Positions 1 to 8,337 of a DNA stretch of 11,385 nt are shown here, one piece after another; the first letter of the stretch is position 1, and each line of letters opens with the position of its first letter. This DNA comes from Thermoplasmata archaeon (GTDB lineage: Archaea > Thermoplasmatota > Thermoplasmata > RBG-16-68-12), in the NCBI GenBank assembly GCA_021788795.1, contig JAJYKG010000048.1, positions 1 through 11,385 on the forward strand, given 5' to 3'. Position numbers and translations under genes: made by a program. The notes under the pieces are model-generated. The model saw only the letters and a list, made by a program, of their open reading frames with translations, was not told the DNA's origin and made no database searches.

Positions 1-80
1 GTAGGTTTGCCCGTACATGTGGCGTACAGCCAATCCCAGCAGTACTTTGACCTCGGAGTGGAAGACCCGCCTGCGTCAGG

Positions 81-118
81 CTTTAGTAGGGACAAACCCC
101 CTCGGGCAACTTGGGAGG
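81..118 (+). promoter_or_regulatory. Weak TATA-like element and SD site of the NYN-LOTUS gene
   Basis: CTTTAGTA at 81-88 is a weak TATA-like stretch that would place transcription start near 110. GGGAGGG at 113-119 is a clear Shine-Dalgarno site and decides ATG 127 as the start. The TATA assignment is tentative; the SD site is clear. Confidence 0.4.
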
Positions 119-126
119 GAACGTGG

Positions 127-903
127 ATGGCATTGCCCATGGACAAGGGGGCTGGGCAGACTCCCCTTGCATTTTTGGTGGACGCAGACAACGCCTCCGC
201 GAAGGCGATCAGCGAGATGCTTGCGGAGGTCTCGAAGTTTGGCACTCCGATCATTCGGAGGGTTTACGGCGACTGGACCTCGACCCAGCTGGGATCATGG
301 AAACGCGTTCTGCAGGAACACTCGCTGCATCCGGTGCAGCAGTTCGCGAACGTCTCTGGGAAGAACGCCACGGACAGTGCCATGATCATCGACGCGATGG
401 ACATCCTTCACCAGGGCATCGTGAAGGGGTTCGTGCTCGTGTCGAGCGACAGTGACTACACGGCCCTCGCCTGTCGTATCCGGGAGGAGGGCCTTCACGT
501 GATTGGGATCGGAAAGGCTGAGACGCCCGAGTCGTTCCGCCGTGCCTGCCATATCTTCATCTCGATTGAGAATCTTGTCCCGCTGATCCCAGCGCCTGAG
601 GCGGTCACGGGAAGGGAGACACCGACCCCCCCGCAGGTACCCATCCCGTCCCCTCCCGCTCGATCGCCCCCTTCCGAAGCGCTCGGCATCCTGAACCGTG
701 CCTTCGACAACGTCGATCAGGGTGACGGCGTTGTGCATCTCGCAGGCCTCGGGCAGGCGTTGTATCAACTCGATCCCGCCTTTGACCCGCGAACGTATGG
801 AAAGCCCAAGCTGGTCGATCTCATCGAGTCGTTCCCGGACGCTTTCGCTGTCGAGCGTAGGACGGAGCGCGGTCCGGGAGCGGTCTACGTTCGGAGGAAG
901 TGA
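127..903 (+). CDS. NYN (LabA-like PIN) domain protein with C-terminal LOTUS/OST-HTH domain
   Basis: Predicted RNA-binding protein with a NYN nuclease-like domain. Residues about 12-150 form the NYN/PIN-like fold. Visible candidate metal-binding acids are D19 and D21 in FLVDADN, D83 in NATDSAM, and D108 and D110 in SSDSDY. A proline-rich linker follows (about 152-182). Residues about 184-258 look like an OST-HTH/LOTUS domain (ALGILNRAF, then KLVDLIESFPDAFAVERR). NYN domains belong to the PIN-like RNase superfamily, and LOTUS domains bind RNA; whether this protein cuts RNA is inference. The frame is open back to the window edge with a TTG at position 7, but I chose ATG 127. It has GGGAGG at 113-118 eight bases upstream, and the 40 residues before it do not look like a domain. 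ATG 139 is a second possibility. The gene is visibly less GC-rich than its neighbours. Confidence 0.85.
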   Translation: MALPMDKGAGQTPLAFLVDADNASAKAISEMLAEVSKFGTPIIRRVYGDWTSTQLGSWKRVLQEHSLHPVQQFANVSGKNATDSAMIIDAMDILHQGIVKGFVLVSSDSDYTALACRIREEGLHVIGIGKAETPESFRRACHIFISIENLVPLIPAPEAVTGRETPTPPQVPIPSPPARSPPSEALGILNRAFDNVDQGDGVVHLAGLGQALYQLDPAFDPRTYGKPKLVDLIESFPDAFAVERRTERGPGAVYVRRK

Positions 904-1019
904 GTTTGACGTCGCCAACTGTGCATCGAGCTGATGGAGGAGCGAGGCGGACCAAGGTCACGACACTCCTTCCGTCCCAGGCCAGGAGAACCCGCGCAGG
1001 ACTTCCAGAGGGCGCCCAG

Positions 1020-1061
1020 GTCCCGCGATGGGACGCCAATCCGAGGACCCGTTGATGGGAC
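1020..1061. promoter_or_regulatory. Tandem imperfect dyads, candidate operator upstream of the chaperone promoter
   Basis: GTCCCGCGATGGGAC at 1020-1034 is a perfect inverted repeat, with 5-base arms and a 5-base centre. GACCCGTTGATGGGAC at 1046-1061 is a near copy sharing the octamer GATGGGAC. The pair ends 19 bases before the TATA box. A degenerate third site, GTCCCAACATAGAC at 1092-1105, lies between the TATA box and the expected transcription start. Repetition of one motif around a heat-shock-type promoter suggests binding of a dimeric regulator. The identity of that regulator is unknown. Confidence 0.45.
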
Positions 1062-1080
1062 AGAGCCCACCAAGACAATG

Positions 1081-1088
1081 CTTATATA
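1081..1088 (+). promoter_or_regulatory. TATA box of the chaperone operon
   Basis: CTTATATA at 1081-1088 is the best archaeal TATA match in the gap. It predicts transcription start near 1110, leaving a leader of about 38 bases that contains the thermosome SD site. Confidence 0.75.
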
Positions 1089-1135
1089 GAAGTCCCAACA
1101 TAGACTTGAGCCCCGGACGTCGGTCCGTGGGTATC

Positions 1136-1140
1136 GGAGG
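1136..1140 (+). promoter_or_regulatory. Shine-Dalgarno site of the thermosome gene
   Basis: GGAGG lies eight bases before ATG 1149. A second ATG at 1152 follows directly, so the protein may begin one residue later. Confidence 0.8.
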
Positions 1141-1148
1141 CAACCATA

Positions 1149-2798
1149 ATGATGCAAAGTGGGGGCACCCCAATCTTCGTTCTGAAGGAAGGAACCCGCC
1201 GCGAGCGGGGCAAGGGAGCGCAGTTCAACAACATCGCGGCCGCGAAGGCCGTGGCGGATGCGGTGCGATCGACCCTCGGTCCGCGGGGCATGGACAAGAT
1301 GCTCGTGGACAGCCTCGGGGACGTCGTCATCACGAACGACGGCGTGACGATCCTCAAGGAGATCGACATCGAGCACCCGGCGGCCAAGATGCTCGTCGAG
1401 GTCGCGAAGACCCAGGACGAGGAGGCCGGCGATGGCACGACGACCGCGGTCATCCTCGCAGGCGAGCTGCTGAAGAGGGCCGAGGACTTGATCGAGCAGA
1501 ACATCCACCCGACGGTCATCGCCTCGGGCTACCGCCTCGCGAGCGAGAAGGCGCGCGAGGTCCTCGAGAAGATCGCGACGAAGATCTCCGTGAAGGACAT
1601 GGACACTCTGAAGAAGGTCGCCATGACCGCGATGTCCTCGAAGTCTGCCAGCGGCCACAAGGACCTCCTCTCCGACATCTCCGTGAAGGCCGTGTCCACG
1701 GTCGCGGAGCAGCGCGCGGACGACTCCTACTTCGTCGACGACGACAACATCCAGATCGTCAAGAAGCAGGGCGGGTCCATCGCTGACACGGAACTCGTCG
1801 ACGGCATCATCGTGGACAAGGAACGCGTCCACCCCGGCATGCCCGCCCAGGTGGACAACGCCAAGATCGCCCTCGTCGACGCGGCCCTCGAGGTCAAGAA
1901 GACCGAGATCGACGCGAAGATCGAGATCACGGATCCCACGCAGCTCCAGGCCTTCCTGAGCGAGGAGGAGGACATGCTGAAGCGGATGGTCGAGACCGTC
2001 AAGAAGAGCGGCGCGACGATGCTGTTCAGCCAGAAGGGCATCGACGACCTCGCCCAGCACTACCTGGCCAAGGCGGACATCTACGCGGTGCGCCGCGTCA
2101 AGAAGTCCGACATGGAGAAGCTCGCGAAGGCCACGGGCGGCAAGATCGTCACGAAGCTCGACGAGCTCTCCAAGGACGATCTCGGCTATGCCAAGCTCGC
2201 CTACGAGAAGAAGATCGGCGACGACTCCATGACCTTCGTCACGGGCTGCAAGAACCCCAAGGCCGTGTCCATCCTGATCCGTGGCGGCACCGAGCACGTC
2301 GTGGACGAGGTCGAGCGGTCCCTCGAGGACTCCACGAGCGTCGTCGCGGTCGCCATCGAGGACGGCAAGGTCGTCACGGGCGGCGGCTCGAGCGCGACGG
2401 AGATCGCCCTCGCCCTCCGTGACCACGCGTCGACGGTCGGCGGGCGCGAGCAGATCGCCATCGAGGCCTTCGCGGACGCCATGGAATCCATCCCGCGCAC
2501 CCTCGCCGAGAACGCGGGCCTGGACCCCATCGACCTGCTCATCGAACTCCGCAAGGAGCACAAGAAGGGCAACAAGAACGCCGGCATCAACGTCTTCGCC
2601 GGGAAAGTCTCCGACATGAAGAAGGAGAACGTGATCGAGCCCATCCGCGTCGGCAGCCAGGCCATCAGCTCCGCGACGGACGCGGCCGTCATGATCCTCC
2701 GCATCGACGACGTCATCGCGGCCAAGTCGGGCGGCGCGCCCGGCGGCAAGGGCCCAGGCGCTGGCGAGGGTGACGAGGGAGCCGGCGAGGACTTCTGA
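1149..2798 (+). CDS. Thermosome subunit (group II chaperonin, Hsp60/TCP-1 family)
   Basis: ATP-dependent cytosolic chaperonin subunit, forming double-ring cages with a built-in lid. At 549 residues it is full length. N-terminal ATPase motifs are LGPRGMDKML (43-52), ITNDGVTILK (61-70) and GDGTTTAVILAGELL (94-108). The apical domain, with the helical protrusion typical of group II chaperonins, contains HPGMPAQVDNAKIALVD and the following SEEEDMLKRMVETVKKSGA stretch. The C-terminal equatorial half has VTGGGSSATEIAL and NAGLDPIDLL. The tail is Gly-rich and acidic and ends GEDF, instead of the GGM repeats seen in many thermosomes. Only one subunit gene is visible, so a partner subunit may lie elsewhere. 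It is first in the operon and has its own TATA box and SD site. The commonly used symbol is thsA or thsB; which paralogue this is cannot be told here. Confidence 0.97.
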   Translation: MMQSGGTPIFVLKEGTRRERGKGAQFNNIAAAKAVADAVRSTLGPRGMDKMLVDSLGDVVITNDGVTILKEIDIEHPAAKMLVEVAKTQDEEAGDGTTTAVILAGELLKRAEDLIEQNIHPTVIASGYRLASEKAREVLEKIATKISVKDMDTLKKVAMTAMSSKSASGHKDLLSDISVKAVSTVAEQRADDSYFVDDDNIQIVKKQGGSIADTELVDGIIVDKERVHPGMPAQVDNAKIALVDAALEVKKTEIDAKIEITDPTQLQAFLSEEEDMLKRMVETVKKSGATMLFSQKGIDDLAQHYLAKADIYAVRRVKKSDMEKLAKATGGKIVTKLDELSKDDLGYAKLAYEKKIGDDSMTFVTGCKNPKAVSILIRGGTEHVVDEVERSLEDSTSVVAVAIEDGKVVTGGGSSATEIALALRDHASTVGGREQIAIEAFADAMESIPRTLAENAGLDPIDLLIELRKEHKKGNKNAGINVFAGKVSDMKKENVIEPIRVGSQAISSATDAAVMILRIDDVIAAKSGGAPGGKGPGAGEGDEGAGEDF

Positions 2799-2819
2799 GG
2801 GCCCACAACGGAGGCCCTC
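2797..2819 (+). other. GC-rich stem-loop between thermosome and hsp20
   Basis: GAGGGCC (2797-2803) and GGCCCTC (2813-2819) form a perfect 7-base stem with a 9-base loop. It begins inside the thermosome stop codon and ends just before the hsp20 SD site. No T-tract follows, so it is not a standard terminator. It could mark an RNA processing or partial attenuation point that separates thermosome mRNA levels from the downstream genes. Confidence 0.4.
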
Positions 2820-2837
2820 CGGCCCCCGGAGGTCTCC

Positions 2838-3260
2838 ATGAACACGAACACGGACGTGGACCCCGACGAGGCACCGGACGCGGTCGACCGCCTCCTCCGG
2901 CGGTCGAAGCACCTGCGGTCACTCCCCGGTCCGCGTTCCCCCACCTTTCCCCCGGCGCTGGGGGGACCGTCGCCCACGGTCGAGGCGGCCGAGGAGCGGA
3001 CTCCCGCCGCGGAGGTGTCCGTCTCGCCCGGACGCGTCTATGTGACCGTCGAGCTGCCCGGTGCGGTGAAGGACTCGATCGAGGTCGAGGCCACGGAACG
3101 CACCCTGGACGTGCGCGCGCCCCGGATTCGCGGCGCCGTCTACCGACTCACCGTGGGCCTCCCTGCGCCCGTGCACCCGGAGTCGGCGAAGGCGACGTTC
3201 CGCAACGGCATCCTCGATGTCACCCTCGAACGATTGGGAGGCGACTCCCATGACGGATGA
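2838..3260 (+). CDS. Hsp20/alpha-crystallin-like small heat shock protein
   Basis: Predicted ATP-independent holdase that keeps unfolding proteins soluble. The N-terminal 57 residues are polar and Pro-rich. An alpha-crystallin domain follows at about 58-132 (AEVSVSPGRVYVTVELPG, then VYRLTVGLPAPV). It ends in the family signature around AKATFRNGILDVTLER (118-132). The loop that normally carries the dimerising strand is very short, and there is no C-terminal I-x-I motif after residue 132. Large oligomers as in classical sHSPs are therefore less likely. ATG 2838 has GGAGGT at 2828-2833. The gene starts 39 bases after the thermosome stop and overlaps grpE by 11 bases, so it is cotranscribed and probably translationally coupled. 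A related CS-domain co-chaperone role is an alternative. Confidence 0.85.
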   Translation: MNTNTDVDPDEAPDAVDRLLRRSKHLRSLPGPRSPTFPPALGGPSPTVEAAEERTPAAEVSVSPGRVYVTVELPGAVKDSIEVEATERTLDVRAPRIRGAVYRLTVGLPAPVHPESAKATFRNGILDVTLERLGGDSHDG

Positions 3261-3796
3261 GCCCACCAAGCCCAAGAAGGCCGCGGAAGCCCAGCCGGCC
3301 GCGGAGCCGGTCGAGCCCGCGGCTCCGCCGCAGACGAGCGTTCCCGAGGTCCTGGAGCGCGAGTCCGAGCGCAAGAAGAACGAGGAGCTCGTCACGCGGA
3401 TGAAGTACCTCCAGGCGGACTTCGATAACTACCGCAAGCGCGTCGCGCGCGAGACTGAGGCGGTCGTCAAGTTCGCGAACGAGGCCCTGCTGGTCCGGCT
3501 GATTCCGGTCCTCGACGACTTCGATGCCGCGCTGGCCCACCTGGATGGCGACGCGTCCAAGGGTGTCCGGATGGTCCGTGACAACCTCATGAAAGCCCTT
3601 GCCGCAGCCGGGCTGGAAGAGATCCCTGCGGCGGGCGGGCCCTTCGATCCCTACGTCCACGATTGCGTCCAGCAGGCCCCAGACGCCGACCTCAAGGACG
3701 GCACGGTCAAGGAGGTCGTCCGGAAGGGCTACCGCTTGCCGGACCGCATCCTGCGTCCCGCTCAAGTCATTGTCGTCAAGAATGGAGATGAGACCC

Positions 3797-3804
<8 letters not shown>
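3250..3804 (+). CDS. grpE: GrpE, nucleotide exchange factor of DnaK
   Basis: Homodimeric cytosolic exchange factor that releases ADP from DnaK. At 184 residues it has normal length. There is a Pro/Ala-rich, disordered N-terminus (1-30). A long coiled-coil helix follows (about 35-75, including LQADFDNYRKRV). The C-terminal beta-domain signature runs from GPFDPYVHDCV (130-140) to GTVKEVVRKGYRLPDRILRP (151-170). The earlier in-frame start at 3217 is unlikely. ATG 3250 has GGGAGG at 3236-3241 with an 8-base spacer, and the 11 residues before it look unlike GrpE. It overlaps hsp20 upstream by 11 bases and dnaK downstream by 8 bases, which implies coupled translation of the Hsp70 partners. Confidence 0.95.
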
Positions 3805-5650
<1,846 letters not shown>

Positions 5651-5664
5651 AGTAGCGGCGCCGT

Positions 5665-6855
5665 ATGAGGACGGACGAGCAGCGCATGGCCGGACCGGAC
5701 TACTACGAGGTCCTCGGCGTCCCGAGAGGGGCGTCGAAGGATGAGATCAAGCGGGCCTACCGCAGGCTCGCCAAGAAGTACCATCCGGACCTGAACAAGG
5801 ACGACCCCAAGGCGGCCGAGGAGAAGTTCAAGCAGGTCTCGGAGGCCTACGAGGTCCTCGCGGACGACGAGAAGCGCCGGATCTACGACCAGTTCGGGGC
5901 CGAGGGCCTCAAGCAGCAGGTCTGGGGCGGCGAGGGCTTCGACTGGAGCCGCTTCACCCACGCGGCCGACGTGGAGGACATCTTCGGCCGCGACTTCTTC
6001 GACGCCTTCTTCCGGCAGTCCGGGTTCGGGGGCGGCCTCTTCGAGCAGTTCTTCGGCGGGGGCATGGGCGTCCGGCGCGGACCCGCGTCCGGGCGGTCCC
6101 TGCGCGTGGACGCGGAGGTCCGCCTCGAGGAGCTCCTCCAGGACACCCGCAAGGAGGTCACCCTCCGGGCCCCCCATCCGTGCCCCGCGTGCCAGGGGAG
6201 CGGCGCCGAGGGCGGAAAGCTCGTGACCTGTCCCACCTGCCAGGGGCGCGGCCAGGTGAGCTCCTCCCAGCGACGAGGCTACAGCCAGTTCGTCACGATC
6301 ACGCCCTGCCCGAGGTGCGGGGGCCGCGGCCAGTGGCCCGAGAGCCCCTGCCGGCGGTGCGAGGGCTCCGGCCGCATCACGGAGACGCAGACGATTGCGG
6401 TCGAGATCCCCGCCGGGGCTCCCGACGGCCTCCAGCTCCGCGTTCCCGGCCGGGGCGAGGCCGGCGCGCCCGGCGGACGGCCCGGCGACCTCTACGTAGT
6501 CGTGCATGTCGCGCCCCACCCCACGTTCGAGCGGGACGACCAGGACGTGCTCATGACCCTCCCGATCACCTACCCGCAGGCCGTCCTGGGCGCGGAGGTC
6601 GAGATCCCGACGCTGGACGGGACCGCGCGCCTCCGCATCCCGCCGGGAACCCAGTCCCACTCCGTCCTGCGGCTCCGCGGCAAGGGACTACCCGCCCTCC
6701 GCGGCGGGGGGCGCGGGGACCAGCTCGTCCGCGTCATCGTCACGACGCCGGACAAGGTGTCCGCGGAAGAGCGGAAGCTCCTGGAGCGGCTCGCCGAGCT
6801 CCACGGGGACGGGAACTTGCACCGGGGCGTCTTCGACCGGCTCCGGGGAACCTAG
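5665..6855 (+). CDS. dnaJ: DnaJ (Hsp40 co-chaperone, type I)
   Basis: J-domain protein that stimulates DnaK ATPase and delivers substrates. Numbered from ATG 5665, the J-domain is 11-78 with the essential HPD at 40-42. A Gly/Phe-rich region follows (about 88-136). The zinc domain has four CxxCxGxG repeats: C173/C176, C189/C192, C215/C218 and C229/C232. Two C-terminal beta-sandwich domains then begin near IAVEIPAGAPDGLQLRVPG. At 396 residues it is a complete class A DnaJ. The start is uncertain: ATG 5665 lies 14 bases after dnaK with no good SD site, while ATG 5686 (MAGPDYYEVLG) matches where most DnaJ proteins begin. The stop codon shares the palindrome CTAG with the stop of the convergent small membrane gene. 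Confidence 0.96.
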   Translation: MRTDEQRMAGPDYYEVLGVPRGASKDEIKRAYRRLAKKYHPDLNKDDPKAAEEKFKQVSEAYEVLADDEKRRIYDQFGAEGLKQQVWGGEGFDWSRFTHAADVEDIFGRDFFDAFFRQSGFGGGLFEQFFGGGMGVRRGPASGRSLRVDAEVRLEELLQDTRKEVTLRAPHPCPACQGSGAEGGKLVTCPTCQGRGQVSSSQRRGYSQFVTITPCPRCGGRGQWPESPCRRCEGSGRITETQTIAVEIPAGAPDGLQLRVPGRGEAGAPGGRPGDLYVVVHVAPHPTFERDDQDVLMTLPITYPQAVLGAEVEIPTLDGTARLRIPPGTQSHSVLRLRGKGLPALRGGGRGDQLVRVIVTTPDKVSAEERKLLERLAELHGDGNLHRGVFDRLRGT

Positions 6856-7031
6856 GGGAACGGGATCCCGGACAGGTACGAGACCAGCTTGATCATGCCG
6901 TAGAAGGCGACCAGGGCACCCACCACGGTCAGAATCGCGAGTGCGTCCCGGAGTAACAAGCCCTTCGCGTCGAGATTGGGTGCCGCCTGCGCCGGTTGCG
7001 CTGCGGGCACCTGTGAGGTGTTGGCCTGCAC
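6852..7031 (-). CDS. Small single-helix membrane protein (59 residues), unknown function
   Basis: Unrecognised small protein, starting at GTG 7031. The first 20 residues are polar and Ala/Gln/Pro-rich (QVPAAQPAQAAPN). A charged turn follows (DAKGLLLRDA), then a strongly hydrophobic segment at about 31-53 (LAILTVVGALVAFYGMIK) and a short tail SGIPFP. This pattern suggests one transmembrane helix. An in-frame TGA lies 11 codons upstream of GTG 7031, and no other standard start intervenes, so this start is well bounded. A TATA-like TTCATATT (minus strand, 7064-7071) would give a leader of about 10 bases. Its TAG interlocks with the dnaJ TAG in CTAG. The lack of Sec61-beta or SecE motifs argues against those. 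That it is a real gene rests on hydrophobicity, the promoter and the tight stop overlap. Confidence 0.6.
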   Translation of the reverse strand: MQANTSQVPAAQPAQAAPNLDAKGLLLRDALAILTVVGALVAFYGMIKLVSYLSGIPFP

Positions 7032-7176
7032 GGTCGTTTCCCAAGCGTCGGATGGTCGCGTTCAATATGAATCGCTTGCGGCGTGATTGTCATCGGTGTG
7101 AATCATTCCTGGTAACACGGCCCGTCCGGGGCCGGATCGGCCAAGGATTATCTCGTCCCGCTCCGTTCGCGGCCCG
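7032..7176. promoter_or_regulatory. Divergent promoter region
   Basis: This 145-base gap drives the small membrane gene leftward and the RNase H-like gene rightward. TTCATATT on the minus strand (7064-7071) is a TATA candidate for the former. GATTATCT (7146-7153), centred about 27 bases before GTG 7177, is one for the latter and implies a leaderless mRNA. GAATCATTC at 7100-7108 is a short perfect inverted repeat between them. Confidence 0.5.
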
Positions 7177-7935
7177 GTGCGAAAAGTCCTTGGGATCCTG
7201 ACGGAAGACTTCCGCCTCTACCACGACGTCGTCGCGGCGCTCAGGGCGCGGGATCTCCCCTTCGTCACCCTCTCCTTCTCGCGGCGCGTGCCCGAGAACG
7301 TCGGTGCGGTCCTGACGTCCTCCGCGGAGGCCCCCCGCATCCGCGCGCACAACCTCGTCGTCGTGGACGACGTGGAGAACGCGATCGCGAGGGCCCTCCA
7401 GGTGTCCAAGGGCAAGACGGAGTGGCACGAGCTCCTGATCGGCGTCGATCCGGGCCGCGAGCCCGGCGTGGCCGTCCTCGGCGACGGCGACGTGCTGGAC
7501 ACGCGCCTCGCGTCGAGCCCCGAGGCCGTGCGCGACCAGGTCCGTACCGCCGTGCGGATGTTCCCCGCCCGGCAGGTGCGGGTCCGGGTGGGCCACGGCG
7601 ACCCAACGAACCGCAACCGCATCCTGAACTCCCTCGCCGCGGACCGCCTGCGCGTGGAGATTGTCGACGAGGCGGGCACGACCCACCGCTCCCCGCAACC
7701 GGACCTGGACGCGGCCGTGGACATCGCCCGGACGCCCGGGGTGCGCGTGGAGCCGCCCTTCGAGGTCCGCCCGACCCCGGGCGAGGTGCGGGAGATCCAG
7801 CGGCGGTCCCGCCTGCAGAGCGGGGGCCGGGTCACGATCTCGACGGAGCTGGCGGGCGCCGTCGCCCGCGGCGAGATCACCCTGGACGCGGCGGTCGAGC
7901 GGCAGATGCGCCGCGACCGGCGCTCAGAGCACTGA
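7177..7935 (+). CDS. RuvC/YqgF-like RNase H-fold protein, putative nuclease
   Basis: I do not recognise the exact family. Residues 1-75 look like a small alpha/beta domain (KVLGILTEDFRLYHDVVAAL, then HNLVVVDDVENAIARAL). Residues about 85-190 resemble the RuvC/YqgF RNase H fold. The first strand is LLIGVDPGREPGVAVLGDG with D91 in DPG. A second glycine/acid element is RVRVGHGDPTNRNRIL (D142). A C-terminal helix, PDLDAAVDIART, has D176, D178 and D182, like the DxxDA element of RuvC. The tail (223-245) holds a short hairpin, ELAGAVARGEITLDAAVERQ. Archaeal COG2433/DUF460 proteins also carry a RuvC-like domain but are much longer. Nuclease or Holliday-junction activity is inference. GTG 7177 is the start, supported by the TATA-like element 27 bases upstream. 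The 3' end overlaps the convergent regulator by 12 bases. Confidence 0.7.
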   Translation: MRKVLGILTEDFRLYHDVVAALRARDLPFVTLSFSRRVPENVGAVLTSSAEAPRIRAHNLVVVDDVENAIARALQVSKGKTEWHELLIGVDPGREPGVAVLGDGDVLDTRLASSPEAVRDQVRTAVRMFPARQVRVRVGHGDPTNRNRILNSLAADRLRVEIVDEAGTTHRSPQPDLDAAVDIARTPGVRVEPPFEVRPTPGEVREIQRRSRLQSGGRVTISTELAGAVARGEITLDAAVERQMRRDRRSEH

Positions 7936-8337
7936 GGCGTAGCGTGCGTCGAGTTCCTTTCGCTTCCGGAAGTACATCTCCTCGGCGATCCGGCCCGCCG
8001 CGAGCGCGGCCTCGAGGGATTCCAGCTCCCGGTCGTAGTCGCCCCGGAACGACGCGGAATACTCCTTGACCACGCGCTCGAGGAGATCGAGGAGGTCCCG
8101 GCCCCGCTGGGTAACCTGGTAGACGATCCGCGGCCGGCCGTTCGGCGGGAAGACCGCGGCGCGGTCCACGAGCCCCCACGCGAACAACTCGAGGAGCTGC
8201 TTGTCCACCGAGGTCCTCCGGATCTTGAGCTTCTTCGCGAGGTCCTCGGGGTGGTCGAACCCCTGCTGGAGGAGTCGGAGGATCTGCCGCCGGGTCTCCG
8301 AGGAGGTGACCCGCACGAGTTCCAGGGGCTCGGGCAT
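7924..8337 (-). CDS. Winged-helix transcriptional regulator (ArsR-like) with C-terminal SHOCT-like hairpin
   Basis: Probable DNA-binding regulator of 137 residues. Residues 8-85 form a winged helix. The first helices are SSETRRQILRLLQQG, and the recognition region is PEDLAKKLKIRRTSVDKQL (30-48), followed by LLELFAWGLVDRA. The wing contains NGRPRIVYQVTQRGRDLL. The C-terminus (about 100-133) is helical, with ESLEAALAAGRIAEEMYFRK resembling a SHOCT hairpin. No metal-binding cysteine cluster is present, so it is not a classical metal sensor. It is transcribed divergently from the small ORF and bactofilin-like gene, making their shared upstream region a natural target. Only a weak TATA-like CTTTGAAG is visible upstream. 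The 3' end overlaps the RNase H-like gene by 12 bases. Confidence 0.85.
   Translation of the reverse strand: MPEPLELVRVTSSETRRQILRLLQQGFDHPEDLAKKLKIRRTSVDKQLLELFAWGLVDRAAVFPPNGRPRIVYQVTQRGRDLLDLLERVVKEYSASFRGDYDRELESLEAALAAGRIAEEMYFRKRKELDARYASVL

Larger units (their letters stand above)
904..1148. other. Intergenic regulatory gap before the chaperone operon
   Basis: This 245-base non-coding stretch separates the NYN-LOTUS gene from the thermosome gene. Its left half (904 to about 1015) shows no convincing gene, and no T-tract terminator follows the upstream stop. There is a small GACC-AA-GGTC inverted repeat at 950-959 of unknown meaning. The right half holds two dyads, a TATA box and an SD site, listed separately. 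Confidence 0.7.

Noticed and set aside
934..1089. 51-residue ORF between the NYN gene and the thermosome, ending in the TATA box
   Set aside because: Its last part is a reading of the dyad repeats and TATA box, its composition is Arg/Pro-rich, and there is no promoter or SD site.
885..2912. Very long minus-strand open frame (675 codons)
   Set aside because: It lies opposite the thermosome gene and is a GC-rich mirror frame with low-complexity Val/Leu/Asp/Arg composition and no domain.
3217..3249. Extended grpE start at 3217
   Set aside because: ATG 3250 has a well-spaced GGGAGG, while the extension lies within the end of hsp20.
3599..3796. Extended dnaK start at 3599
   Set aside because: It reads an out-of-frame part of grpE; ATG 3797 has an SD site and directly precedes the conserved N-terminus.
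6941..7201. 86-codon plus-strand ORF
   Set aside because: It runs antisense through the small membrane gene and through the divergent promoter region and has no SD site.
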